A stretch of DNA of 64,000 bases from Adiantum capillus-veneris (lineage: Eukaryota; Streptophyta; Polypodiopsida; Polypodiales; Pteridaceae). Positions 10,443 to 21,765 of this stretch are shown in pieces. The translations under genes were made by a program, and so were the position numbers. The notes beneath the pieces were generated by a model, which saw only the letters and a program-made list of their open reading frames with translations, made no database searches and was not told the origin of the DNA. Every line of letters starts with the position of its first letter. The stretch's first letter is position 1. The stretch covers positions 120,219,043 to 120,283,042 of the forward strand of contig CM043960.1 in the NCBI GenBank assembly GCA_014529385.2, given 5' to 3'.

Positions 10443-12010
10443 TCTCAGATTCTGGAGAGCCGGAATCATATGAAGAAGCTATGCAACATGAATCCAAAGA
10501 AGAATGGACGAAGAGCATGCAAGTGGAGATGGACTCACTACATCGCAACCAAACATGGGAGTTGGTTGAGTTGCCTAAAGGTAAGCGGGCACTTCAAAAC
10601 AAATGGGTGTACAAGCTAAAGGAAGAAGAAGGTGGGAAGAAAAGGTACAAGTCTAGGCTTGTGGTAAAAGGTTTTTCTCAAAAGAAAGGTATTGACTTCA
10701 ATGAAATATTTTCTCCTGTTGTAAAAATGAACTCAATTAGGCTTGTCTTAAGCCTTGTGGCTGCTCATGATCTAAATCTCGAGCAAATGGATGTAAATAC
10801 GGCATTCCCTCACGGTGACTTAGAGGAGGAAATCTACATGCTTCAACCAAAGGGGTATGAAGTAAAAGGTAAGGAGAAAATGGTTTGCAGATTAAAGAAG
10901 AGCTTGTATGGTTTAAAGCAAGCATCAAGACAATGGTACTTGAAGTTTGATCGATGGATGTTGGATCATGGATTCACAAGATGCAACTCGGATCACTGCG
11001 TCTACACGAAGAATTTGGGAGATGGGAAATTCATCATCCTAATGTTGTATGTTGATGACATGTTGATTGCAAGTGCTAACATGCAGGACATCAAAGACCT
11101 AAAAGAGGAGCTGTCCAAATCTTTTTCAATGAAAGATTTAGGTGCTGCAAAGAGGATACTTGGTATGAAAATATCAAGGGACAGGACGAAGAAGACAATA
11201 AAGCTATCTCAAGAAGATTACATCAAGAAGGTACTAGAAAGGTTTGCAATGCAAAATGCAAAACCAGTTTCTACACCTTTGGCTGGTCATTTTAAACTAA
11301 CGAAGGATATGTGTCCAAAGACACAAGAGGAGATAGCCTATATGTCTAAAGTTCCATATGCTGCAGCGGTAGGTTCTCTAATGTATGCTATGGTCTGGAC
11401 AAGGCCAGACATTGCACATGCAGTGGGAGTTGTGAGTAGGTTCATGGACAACCCAGGTAAAGAGCATTGGCAAGCTGTGAAGTGGATACTTAGGTATCTA
11501 AAAGGGACAACAACAAATGCTTTGTATTTTGGAGGAACTGATATTTTTCTAGAAGGGTATGCTGATGCAGATATGGCAGGTGACAAAGATACTCGAAGGA
11601 GCACTACTGGCTATGTGTTCACGGTTGGAGGCACAGCAGTAAGCTGGGCTTCAAAGCTGCAGAAAGTGGTTTCACTTTCTACCACGGAAGCAGAGTATGT
11701 AGCAATGACGGAGGCAAGCAAAGAAATTCTGTGGCTTCACAGATTCTTAGAAGAGCTTGGATTCAAACAAGACAATTGTGTCTTGTACAGTGATAGCCAA
11801 AGCGCTATCCATCTTGCGAAGAACTCAGCCTTTCATTCAAGGACAAAGCACATTGAGGTGAGATATCACTTCATACGCACTCTTTTGGAAGAGGGACAAC
11901 TAAAGCTAGGAAAGGTGCATACAAGTGAAAATCCTGCAGACATGTTTACAAAGGTGGTCAACAAGGAGAAGTTGAGCTTTTGCTCATCTTCAATCGGCAT
12001 TCAAGGATAA
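10400..12010 (+). pseudogene. Copia B reverse transcriptase and RNase H
   Basis: Open for more than 520 codons. It begins with the copia RT entry block EPESYEEAMQ, continues with NKWVYKLKEE, SRLVVKGFSQKKGIDF, YGLKQASRQWY and the catalytic LYVDDMLIA (about 11047), and ends with RNase H containing GYADADMAGD, STTEAEYVAM and YSDSQSAIHLAKN, i.e. the expected acidic residues. The ending RTKHIEVRYHFIR ... ENPADMFTKVV is nearly that of Tnt1-type elements. The stop is TAA 12008-12010. Being intact in itself, this module could be functional if supplied in the right frame; that is inference. Confidence 0.92.
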
Positions 12011-12060
12011 GAAGCCAGAATGGAAAGCAGTCACAGGTTTGGTTTGGAGATCAGTCTCCA

Positions 12061-12070
12061 AGTGGGAGAT
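12061..12070 (+). other. Polypurine tract of copia B
   Basis: AGTGGGAGAT immediately before the 3' LTR, a form common in Tnt1-like elements. Confidence 0.8.
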
Positions 12071-12858
12071 TGTTAAGTATGGAGCCTGATTTACCCTTGT
12101 AATTTTCTGTGGTAAAAGCGCACATTTGTAAGGCCCCCATTATGAGGAGAAGCCATCGTGCGTGAAGGAAAATCACTCACCGGAAACCAAAATTTTCACG
12201 GACAAGAATCAGGGGCAACTTTAAAGGCCTCGGGGGCGGAGGCCCCCGAGACTTTTTTCGCCGAAATATTCCTTTTCGCCAGAATATTATGGCCGGACGG
12301 CGGTCGGAAAACAACCAGTCGGTTGGCCGGTGGCCGGTAGTCAATGGCCAATGGCCGGTGGTCGGAAGTCAATGGCCGGTGGCCGGTGGCCGAATTCAAT
12401 GGCCGGTGGCCGAATTCAAAAGCGGACTTGTCTTCTCAAGGGCGGCCACACATGGGCGGATTGGAGGGTCCGATTTGGACTTATTCGCACAAGGGCGGCT
12501 ACACATGGCTGTCTCTCATAAGAGAGGGCAGCCCTTTTGGCCTATAAAAGGAGGCCATTTCTACACACATTTCATAGTGTGAAGTTGATGCAACAAGGTG
12601 AGTGTGAGGTGGTGAGAGTGAAGCAAGGCGGGAGCTCCATTAAGGGTATAATCCCTTTGTAAATTACTTCTTGTTTTGAAGTACTAAAGCCATTGAGTGG
12701 CTGCTTTCCCGTGGACGTAGCCCACATTGGGTGAACCACGTATATCGTGTGTACTCTCTCTCTCTCTCTTTACTCTATAATCTCGTGTATGTAAATCTGT
12801 CTCTCTCCATTAATTAATCTACTCAATTATCTATTTAGCTACGCCTTATTTCCTAACA
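12071..12858 (+). repeat. 3' LTR of copia B
   Basis: 788 bp. Compared with the 5' LTR it has two substitutions (near 12122 and 12281) and an extra tandem copy of a 20-bp segment ending in CGAATTCAA (about 12391-12418). Confidence 0.95.
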
Positions 12859-13273
12859 CATTAAATGTTACATTGGTATGAGAGCCCAAGGTTTCCCTCT
12901 TCTTGCTCAAGAAGGGAGGTCCTCAAGCTAGCTATAAATGGTTGGTACTATTAATTTCATGTGAGTAAGTAGAATAGGGATCTTTCACCCTTGGAGTGCA
13001 CCTGCCTTTGTGTGATTAACGGGGGATCACCATCGAGAGCTATGGTCTTAATAGTGGAGTCCTACGGGGCTTTCCCACGGCTAACCACTATTGAGCTATT
13101 AGAATCTTGACAGGAGCCGGTGATATTTTGGTGTTGAACGACCCTCTCTTCTATTCCTTGCAATTAATGGTATTCGAGCCACGAGTATAGTAGCTTGAGT
13201 GCTTTTTCTAAAGGGGTAAAGAGGATTAGCAACTAGGTCTTGAAGTGCCAAAGTACACCTAAAAGTTTTTAGA
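12859..13273 (+). other. End of C 5' LTR, primer site and leader of chromovirus C
   Basis: The LTR ends at 12872 (TGTTACA). TGGTATGAGAGC (12874-12885) is an initiator-Met tRNA primer site with one mismatch. About 390 bases of leader follow up to the gag start, closely similar to 58198-58601 in element E; no gene seen in it. Confidence 0.85.
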
Positions 13274-14450
13274 ATGGCTGACAATAGTAAAGAGAGTGAA
13301 ATTAATGTTGATAGCTTTGATTTTGCTAATGAGCAAGCTACTAATGATGCCCTGATTCTTGTTCACTATCTTGTTTCTAGGCTTCAACAAGCCATGGGCA
13401 ATCCATCCCTCCAAAGTGAAGTGCAACAGCAGCTTCGTGCTCATGGGATTCTCCAAGCTCCTCACCATGACGAGAGAGCACCTAGGAAGCTTACTTGCAA
13501 GACTTCCAAAAGAGGCCTCTCTCCGATTTGGAAGAAGAATAGGATCCATATGAAGGGTTCAAAAATTTGCTCCTTGATGATGCATCTCCTTCTCAAAGGA
13601 GAACTCAAGAGCCTCCACCGAAGGAACGAGAAAGAAGTGAGTCTCCTACCACCTCGACGGAGATGGCTCCACGAAGATGGCGGGCTAAACGCTCTCCATC
13701 ACCTCCAAAACGGAGAAGACCATCGCATACTTCTCCACACCATACTTCAAAGAGGGATGACAAAAAGCAAGAGAAGAAAAAGGTGAGAAAGAGGACCCTC
13801 TTCTCCATCTTCTCCATCGTCTTCCTCTTATGAAACTGATGGTGAAGACAACGAAAATCAAGGCAAGAAAAAGGCGAGAAAGTGGTCATCCTCTTCTCCA
13901 TCTTCCTCAAATTCTTCATCTTCTGAAGAAATTGATGGTGCAACCTTTGAACCATCAAAAACAAGAGGCCATAAGAAATCCTATGCCGCGTGGAAGAGGT
14001 CGTCCAAGCTCAAGAAATTAAAAGAGGGAGGGAACAACATCTCTTTCCTTACCTATGATGGCACTTTTGGTGCTACAGACAAAGTCTTGGCCTTTATCCA
14101 ACAATTTGATGCGGCGTTTGGAGACGAGGGCTTCAAAGAGTCGTCATGTACCTATGCACTTTCAAAAGTCCACCAGGCAATGGTGGTCTAGCCTATGGGC
14201 CAACGTTGAAGCTCAACAAACATGGAAAGATTTAAGAGCTTCCTTTATGAAGCAGTTTTTGTCCACTGATGCCAAAGACAAAGTACTCACCGAATGGCAA
14301 AGCTTGAAGCTCTCTCCGTACGAATCCATTCACAAATATGTAGACAAGTTTTGGGATTTACAACTCAAAGCCATTGTCTTCAAGAATTGGATTTTTGAGA
14401 GCAAAAGAAACAATTTTGTGCAGGCTTAATTGAAGAAATGGCGGAGTATG
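13274..14450 (+). pseudogene. Chromovirus C gag
   Basis: ATG 13274 opens MADNSKESEINVDSFDF, the same start as element E (58602). At least four frames are needed: 13274 to about 13535, then LLDDASPSQRRTQEPP, a Lys/Arg/Ser-rich segment, then the gag core (FHFQKSTRQWW-like, KVLTEWQSLKLSPYESIHKYVDKFWDL). The tryptophan-rich core belongs to the retrotransposon gag family (Retrotrans_gag). A CCHC knuckle CFKCGEQGHAYHAC follows at about 14707-14748 in yet another frame, after a stop at about 14689. Clearly decayed. Confidence 0.82.
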
Positions 14451-14785
14451 TCAACTCCCAAAGGCCACGCACCATACCTGCGGTTATACACCATACTATG
14501 GTGGCCTCTCGAATCAATTTCCAAACGGGGGCTAAAAGAAATTCTAAGTCCATGGAAAACAAGGGTTCCAATGAGCCTAAGGGGAAGGACAATGTCCAAA
14601 AGTCTCCTAAGGGCAACTCCAACAAAGCTAAAGAGAAGGGAGTTTATAAAGGCAAAAATAAACTCTCTCCTGAAGAGCTTGAGCGTTAATGCAAGGATAA
14701 CCGTTGTTTCAAGTGCGGTGAGCAAGGGCATGCGTACCACGCTTGTCCCCAAAATAACACTCGCCATGAACCTCCTAGAGCTACT

Positions 14786-15437
14786 TTGGTCAAAATCCAA
14801 GAGGAGGAAATTCACCACAAAGGATCTCCTCTATGCCATGCTTGGGGAAAGGTAAGAGAAGATGATGCTTTTATTCTCTTTGACCCTGGTTCTACTCACA
14901 ATTTAAAATCTATAGAGTTGGCCACCAAGCTAGGCATACAAGTCTACGAGATGGGAGATGTCCTATCCGCAAACAGTGCTTTCAAGGGGCCTTAATCAGA
15001 AAATTGAGGCTCCATGTCCAAAGCTATGTGGACAAAGAGGACTTCTTTATCTCTCCTCTCAAGCATGAGGATGTAATCCTAGGGACACCATGGTTTGATC
15101 GCATGGCTGCCAATGTTAAATTCCCTGAAAGGAGAATCTCCTTTAAGTTCAGGGAAAAAGATATGTATATAGATGCTAAGGAAATGGATAACACTATACC
15201 CATTGTACATACACAATCTTTCAACAAGTCAATAAAGAGCTCTATTTCCGTGTACATGATTTTTGTTAAATATTCTCAAAATGAACCTAATGTTTTAGCA
15301 AAAGAAAATATACACAACCAAAAGGAATTAGAGTTATCCAATTTTTTTAAGGGGTTTCAAGATGTCTTTATTGACGACATCCCTTGTGAGCTACCTCCTA
15401 AACGAGGTAATGATGATCATGCAATTGAACTTCTTCC
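14786..15437 (+). pseudogene. Chromovirus C protease region
   Basis: Gypsy-type aspartic protease with FDPGSTHN at about 14878-14905, where most relatives have D-S/T-G; the Pro is shared with element E and so is a family trait rather than decay. The downstream blocks KHEDVILGTPWFDRMAANVKFPERRI and the linker to RT (FQDVFIDDIPCELPPKRG) are kept. A frame break lies near 14995. At about 15437 the sequence jumps directly to the end of integrase. Confidence 0.82.
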
Positions 15438-15920
15438 AGTATGCCTACAATAACAATGTACATTTCCACGGGAAAAGCACCTTTTGAGGTAATTGAGGGA
15501 AGATCAAAAAGTCCCTTGCTACTTAAGGTACATGAGAAGATCTTCGTTTAGCAAAAAGGTACTATGGTCCCTTCCAGATTCTTAGGCCAATCAATGAGAC
15601 GGCCTATCAACTCAAGTTGCCCAACCATTGGCTCATACACAATGCTTTCCATGTGAGCCTACTAAAGCCTTACAAAGGAGAGCCACCTCAAGAACCAACC
15701 ATTGAAGATCCATCGGAGATCAAGGACCAAGAAGAGGTGCAGCAGCCCGAGTCCATTCTCCGACATGAAGACAAGGTACTCAGAGAAGGGTAAGATCACT
15801 ATCCAGCGATATCTTATTAAGTTTAAGAATTATCCTTTTGAAGATGCTAGATGGATGCAAGGCATACAATTAAAGGATAACCTAAAACTTGTCAGTGCTT
15901 ACAATGCTTCCCTAGAGTAA
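15438..15920 (+). pseudogene. Chromovirus C integrase end and chromodomain
   Basis: By comparison with element E a deletion of about 2 kb removed RT, RNase H and most of integrase; the junction lies at 15437/15438 (C matches E at about 60874 before it and about 62856 after it). A second, smaller deletion near 15550 removes roughly 220 bases. What remains is the integrase tail ([20 protein letters not shown]) and a chromodomain-like end: [13 protein letters not shown] ... YLIKFKNYPFEDARWM, matching the YLVKWKGYP-x2-ATWE core of retrotransposon chromodomains, which in family members bind chromatin marks and steer integration. Stop TAA 15918-15920. Confidence 0.82.
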
Positions 15921-16275
15921 GCAAATGTACAAATGTTAAAAATGAACAAATTTTTTGTCTTATAAGACTCTCTTTTTCTTTATTGTGCACAAAAATGAAG
16001 TAGTATGCATGCTTAGATCAAGTTTGTGGAGATGACGTCTCCCAAACACCAAGTAGAGCTTGTCATTGTACTATGGAAGATTGATAGGACGAATGTGCAG
16101 TCAAGCCTGCGGGAGCTTAGGCTCTCAAGCACCAAATGGACTAGTCATCCATTCTGGAACGATGTCCTAGGGTACCATAGGGATCCTCTACTTGCTAGAA
16201 AAAAGGACTAATGAATATGCTTTATCTTCTCTACTCCATAGTTGAGGACTAGTATGATTTCAAGAGAGAAACTAA
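15921..16275 (+). other. 3' untranslated part and purine tract of chromovirus C
   Basis: Non-coding stretch similar to 63530-63727 of E. It ends in TTTCAAGAGAGAAACTAA directly before the 3' LTR, the likely polypurine tract. Confidence 0.75.
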
Positions 16276-17968
16276 TGTCATAATAATCAATATCTAATTC
16301 TGCTAAATGATTTTCTCATGTTAAACTTATCATTTAATATGGGGAAGTGCCAGGGGAGAAAAAGCTAGAATATTGGTTAAGCTAGCCAGATCGGCCACAG
16401 TAGGGATCCAAAGGAGGGAAAATAGGGATCCAAATAGGGAGCCATCTGCAAAAGAGCAATGTGCACCAATGGTCTTAAAAGACCCTAAGGTTCAGCCCAT
16501 TAAGACTTCCAAAATGCTAAGGTTCTAGAATTCAAAGGTTGTGTCCAAAGGTCAAAGCTTAAGAAATTTGGATGCTTTGTGTGTGTCTCAAAAGTCTTCA
16601 ACCATCCCTACATACAACGGGGCCATAGAAGTAGGAGATGAAAGAGAAACTCACACACACACACACACACACACACCACACAAACACACACACAAGCTCC
16701 CTTTACACAAAGAGAATGAGGGACACATGTCAGCTCCCTAGCCCAGATGCCCACAAGGTGTACTCAATTCCTATTGGATGGCCTTGGAGGTGGACCAATG
16801 AGAATTAGGCTAGATTAAATCTAGTTTAATCAATTTAAAAAAATTTAATAAAGAACCAATAATAATTAAGCTCTCTAGAAGACTATTGGACAGTCTCCCA
16901 AGGGGTCCAATGAGCATTCAGCAGCCCAAGGAGAGTTTAGTTGAATTAAATAATTACCTAAAGCTCTCACAAAAGGGGAAAGGGGGACACATGTCAGAAG
17001 GATATCACTTATGCTGCTTAATTTCCATTGGCTAGGCCTGGGGAGGTCCAATAGGGCTATATCATGAGCATTTAGCAAGGGGGGTCGACCAAGAGAGAGA
17101 GAGAGAGGGGGGGTGATTTTTACAAGGCATTATCACACACACACTCACACAATCTCATGTGTGAAGCAAAGAAGACTCTCTCTCCTTCTCAAGCTTTAAT
17201 AGAAATCTTACCACCTACTCCAAGCTTGTGAGAAGGGAGGCCTACACCAACAACTCTTGGCTTTGTGATGCAAATCCAACCAAGAGCCAAGCTTCAATGC
17301 ATGTTCATCTCCTCTACCATGATAATTACTCAGCTAAGCTATGCTAATATGAGTGATTATGTGAGGAGATGCACATCTTTCTCGTAAGAATACTCCTTCC
17401 TCCTCTCAATCCAACCAAGAGCCAAGCTTCATTGCATGCTCATCTCCTCTACCATGATAATTACTCAGCTAAGCTATGCTAATATGAGTGATTATGTGAG
17501 GAGATGCACATCTTTCTCGTAAGAATACTACTTCCTCCTCTCAATCTACTCTCATACCCCGCTAGCTCTCACTATCTTAGAAGGTGTGTGAAGTCTTGGG
17601 TCTGACACCATGAGGGAATTGATGTTGTGTTTGATAAGTGTTTTGCTTAGTGCATGAAGTTTCCATCTTCATTGCACTAGCTAGTATTGAAGGAACACAA
17701 AGAATTGTATTGTAAAATGTCTATCTTGATGGGAGAAACCATAATACAAAGCCTTTTTGGAGGGGGGACCAGCTCCATGAAAACAATTGCTTAATTTCTC
17801 TCTCTTTTGAAGTATTGTTCATGCTATCTAACTAGGTGTTATGCTTTTTGTTGCTCTCTCCACCCAAGCACTCTTGTTAATCTCATTAGGAATCTATTCT
17901 AATGAAATGCTCACTATGTTCATGCTATTTTCCGCTACACACAAGTTACTAGGCCATTAAATGTTACA
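16276..17968 (+). repeat. 3' LTR of chromovirus C
   Basis: 1693 bp, TGTCATAATAATC...GTTACA, followed by target-site copy CTTAA. It is longer than the other family LTRs (1558-1604 bp) because of a direct duplication of about 135 bp (about 17273-17407 and 17408-17542). A (CA)n microsatellite lies at 16652-16693. Confidence 0.92.
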
Positions 17969-18930
17969 CTTAATCTTTTCGAAAGGTTCTTGTAGGTCTT
18001 GGCTATACTAATCTGTAGTAGCAAAGATCTTCTATGTACCTTAAGTAGCAGGGGACTATTAGATCTTCCCTCAATTACCTCAAAAGGTTTTTTGGTGGAG
18101 GTATGCATAGTGTTATTGTAGTCATACTCCACTAACGGTAAGTACTTCTCCCATTGGGACCTTTGAACTACTTCCGTTACGTAGGCGTTTAGTAGATCAA
18201 GAATTTTTAGGTTAGCTATTTCACTTTGGCCATCTGTTTGAGGGTGATAGGCCAAAGAGAACTTTAGCCTTGTCCCTAAATTCTCAAAGAGACCCTTCCA
18301 GAAATTACTGGTCATTCTAGGATCTCTATCCGACACTGTGGACATTGGCAAGCCATGGTACTTGAAGATTTGCGATATGAAGAGGGTTGCCATTTGATAA
18401 GCTTTGATAGTATTTTTGACAGGTATAAAATGAGCTTGTTTGTTGAACCTGTCTACTATTGTCCATATTCCCATGTTCCCATGGATAGAATTAGGCAATC
18501 CAAAGATAAAATCCATGCATATGCTCTCCCATGGTGAATTAGGGATTGACAATGGTTGAAGAAATCCAGGTTGCTTCCCTCTATCAAACTTCGTCTTTTG
18601 GCATACCATACATTTAGAAAAATACCCTTGTATGTTTGCTTTCATGGTAGGCCAATAGAAATATGTTTCAATCTGGGTTACGGTAGACTGAATCCCTCTA
18701 TGCCCTGCATAAGGATGAGCATGAGATTCATACATTACTTTCTCACGTAGTGAGTTAGTAACCCATAGTCTATTGACATAGAGAAGAGAACCATCTTGTA
18801 AGGTAAATGGTTCCTCTTTCTTCCCTAGTGCGAGGGCTGAAATCACATCTCTAAAATTGGAATCAATAGAGTACTCATCTATCATAGAAGATAGATCATT
18901 GTGAGTTGCTATGGAAACCACATTCACTCT
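17969..18930 (-). pseudogene. Chromovirus D integrase
   Basis: Minus-strand continuation of 138-491. One open frame spans most of integrase: HHCC zinc domain (ESHAHPYAGHRG ... CMVCQ), core with Asp in CMDFIFGLP, Asp in [10 protein letters not shown] and Glu in HPQTDGQSEIANL, then the C-terminal region up to the C insertion point. The catalytic set is therefore complete; D is inactive because its frame is broken elsewhere and it is split. The last residues of the open frame read into the C LTR and are not native. Confidence 0.88.
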
Positions 18931-20032
18931 TGGCCGTTTTGAGAGTGCATTGGCTACTTGATTATGCTTGCTAGCAATGTGAGCAATATGAAAATGAAAT
19001 CACGAAAGAAAATTTTCCCACCTCATTTGTTTGTCAGAGAGCTTGGTTTGCATCATGAAGTACTTAAGGCTTTGATGATCCGTCCACAGAATGAAAGGAG
19101 TCCCCAATAAATAGTGCTTCCACGAGTCTAAGGCTTGTAGAACTGCGAGAAGTTCCTTTTCATATATGGCTAGATCTTGCTCAACAGGGTCAAGCTTCGA
19201 CTTTCATAGGCTATGGCGTACCCTTCTTGGAGTAAAACAGCTCCAAGGCAATCACCACAAGCATCACATTGGACCTCAAATGGCTTTGAGAGATGCGGCA
19301 GTGTAAGCATAGGTTGAGAGATAAGCTTTTCCTTAAGCTTTTTGAAAGCATTGTTCTCCTTGGCAGACTATGTATACCTAACATTTTTCTTTGTTAGGTC
19401 ATGTGATGGTCTTGCAATTTGTGAGAACTTTTCTATGAAGCGTCTATAGTATGCACACATACATATAAAGCTTCTTAGTTCATGTAGATTCCTTAGATTA
19501 GACCATCCTTTTATTACCTCTAGTTTTGATGGATCCATTTGGATGCCATCTTGAGAGATAATGTGACCTAAATAATGAATCTCTTGTAAGAAAAACTCAC
19601 TTTTCTTTCAATTAATATAAAGTTTATTCTCTCATAAGACCTGAAATATTACCTGGAGATGTTTCTTGTGTCGTCTAGTGAATTAGAGTAGATGATTATA
19701 TCATTGAAGAATGAATAGCCTAAATAGCTTCTCCATCAAGCGGTTAAATGTGGTTGGTGCATTGGTCAAGCCAAAAGGCATGACAATGTATTCGTAAAGA
19801 CCAATCGTAGTGTGAAATGCGGTCTTTACAGTGTCTTGATCAACTATCCTTATATTTGATGGTAGCCACTTTTTAGGTCAATCCTACTGAAGTAGGTCGA
19901 GCCTTGTAGTTTATCGAATAGGGCTTCTACCTGTGGAACGGGAAACCTATTCTTGATACTGATCCTATTTAGTGCTTTATAGTCGACACACATACGATAT
20001 GTGCCATCTTTCTTTTGCACTAATAGGATCAT
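18931..20032 (-). pseudogene. Chromovirus D reverse transcriptase and RNase H
   Basis: Minus strand. From 20032 down: LVQKKDGTYRMCVDYKALNRI ... [22 protein letters not shown], the fingers and palm of gypsy RT. Near 19705 a small deletion removes the sequence before the catalytic box so that the usual F-D-D is damaged. The RT thumb and RNase H (homologous to 33380-34077 in F) follow to about 18930 with several frame breaks. The element has lost everything 5' of RT: homology ends at about 20032 at the same point as in F. Confidence 0.82.
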
Positions 20033-20552
20033 TTAATGCTACCTTCCTTTTTTGAGTCTGTAGATGGTCACTATGCAAATCATGTAATCCTCCATCTCCA
20101 TCTCAAAATCTAATACAATCATTATGTCAATTCAATATGAATGGTTCTTTTGTCTATCCACCATAAACTTTCAAAAGGCCCTTGTAGGCCTTATGCAAAG
20201 CATAGGCATATTAGATAAGAGAATTCACCAAGAGATCCCTACCCATGGCTGTTGGAGATCAAAGGTGTCATGCTCAATGGTGTTTTGGTTGATGTATGCC
20301 AAGCTATTTATAACTAGGAAAATTGAACCTTTCTACTATCTTGCTCTAGGCTTCTTATATAGGAATTGGATTAAAGCTCCTTGTAATCAGTGTCAAAGAG
20401 AATGAAGGCTATAGCTAGTTTTGCTTGGTGGGGGGGGGGGGGGGTGTCACTATAAGTAGATTCTATATATCGAGTGCATTCAAGCTCACCAATAAAAGGG
20501 ACCCTTTTCCGATTCAATCTAAAACAAATAAATTCAAGATCCATTTTTCAAC
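20033..20552. other. Flank of chromovirus D with poly-G tract
   Basis: No gene recognised. It is paralogous to 34590-35437 beside chromovirus F, which carries about 300 extra bases (about 34855-35145). Contains G15 at 20430-20444, aligned with G37 in the paralogue. The last three bases (AAC, 20550-20552) are the target duplication of the CACTA element. Confidence 0.75.
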
Positions 20553-20566
20553 CACTACAAGAGGTT
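20553..20566 (+). repeat. CACTA 1 left terminal inverted repeat
   Basis: CACTACAAGAGGTT; inverted match at 25292-25305. Confidence 0.9.
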
Positions 20567-21765
20567 ATGTGCACTTGTGACGGCTATAGCGACGAAACTA
20601 CAATGGGTTTTTTATTCCCTAGTCGTCGCCAAAAGCGTCGAAATGGGAACGTCGCTATAGGCGTCACTATTAGCGTATCTAAATAATGACGCTTATAGCG
20701 ATGGTACTAGTCCTCATTTAGCGATAATAATAGCGACGCTACAAAACCTTATATAGAGACGCCTACAGTGATGCCCAAGAATAAAAAAATTTGGGTGGCA
20801 GGGTACTCAATGCCCTGCCACCCCATCAACCATATTGAACATTGTTTCCAAAATAAAGATGCAAGACTAACAGACAAAAGTATTTTGACAAAAGTGAATT
20901 GACAAAAGTAATACAATGACAAAATTATACACATCACATGCAAAATCATTTGATGTAATAGTTACAACACAATTGTCATTATTGAGAAAATACAATATCG
21001 TTGTGACCAATAGTTACAAAAATGACGTGCACACGTCATCATATATACATGCTATATATGACAAAATAAAACTAGTGATATCTGGCTACGGCTAGATTGA
21101 CGTCGTCTAATCAGACATCTCATCGCGTCCAAGCGGCGTATGTGTCGGATTCTGCAAAAAAAAAAAAAAAACAATAAGACTTTCTGTAAGTATAAACATA
21201 TAATTACAAAACAATCTATTTTCTTAGCTTATCATTGAAATACAACAAATGTAAAAGAGTAAAGTGAAATTATATTAACCATGTCGGTGCGAGAACTGAG
21301 AATATCCATAAGAGCGTGTAAGCCCTTTCTGCCCGCAACTTGCTCTCGTACGGTGTGGGGTCATGTCCTGTCCATCGACCACTGTCTAAAACATACAAAG
21401 AATACGTTATGTTAGAATTTAAAAGTACAATTATCCATAACTACCAAACCTAAAGAACAATGCAAAAAAACTTACAAAATCGGCCTCAAATGATGGCCAC
21501 CTGCCACTCCCCAAGTGGTGCGAGCTCTATGGCTCTACTCGCGCTTTGGCTGCCTCCTTTTGTTGCTTCCACGTGTCAAGATTCTCGTGCGCGGCTCGCT
21601 TTGCATTCTTCCAATCTTCTTTGGCCAGCTAATCTCGCCTGTTCCATACATGCTTTATTGCTTTATTGCTTTTTGCACTTCAGCACGCTTGTGCTTGCAA
21701 TATTCGCACATCCGGACCTTCATCAAGTCTTCATTGAAGCACTCATCCCGACTTGACACGGGAAA

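Larger units (their letters stand above)
7291..12858 (+). mobile_element. Ty1/copia element B (Tnt1/Tork-like), young
   Basis: Complete 5568-bp element with LTRs 7291-8058 (768 bp) and 12071-12858 (788 bp) and a perfect 5-bp target duplication CATTA (7286-7290, 12859-12863) at the end of the C 5' LTR. The LTRs differ by two substitutions and one 20-bp tandem duplication, so insertion was recent. The domain order is gag, protease, integrase, reverse transcriptase, RNase H. The VDSGASFHATP protease block, the integrase and the RNase H end resemble tobacco Tnt1. Three frame breaks interrupt the polyprotein. Confidence 0.95.
492..17968 (+). mobile_element. Chromovirus C (Ty3/gypsy), with two nested copia elements
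   Basis: LTR retrotransposon bounded by TGTCATAATAATC (492) and ATGTTACA (17968), flanked by the 5-bp target duplication CTTAA (487-491 and 17969-17973) in the integrase region of element D. Without the two copia insertions it is about 6.7 kb. Order: 5' LTR, initiator-Met primer site, gag, protease, a large deletion that removes reverse transcriptase, RNase H and most of integrase, then the integrase end, chromodomain, purine tract and 3' LTR. It is a deletion derivative and cannot be autonomous. Relatives in this window: D, E and F. Confidence 0.9.
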
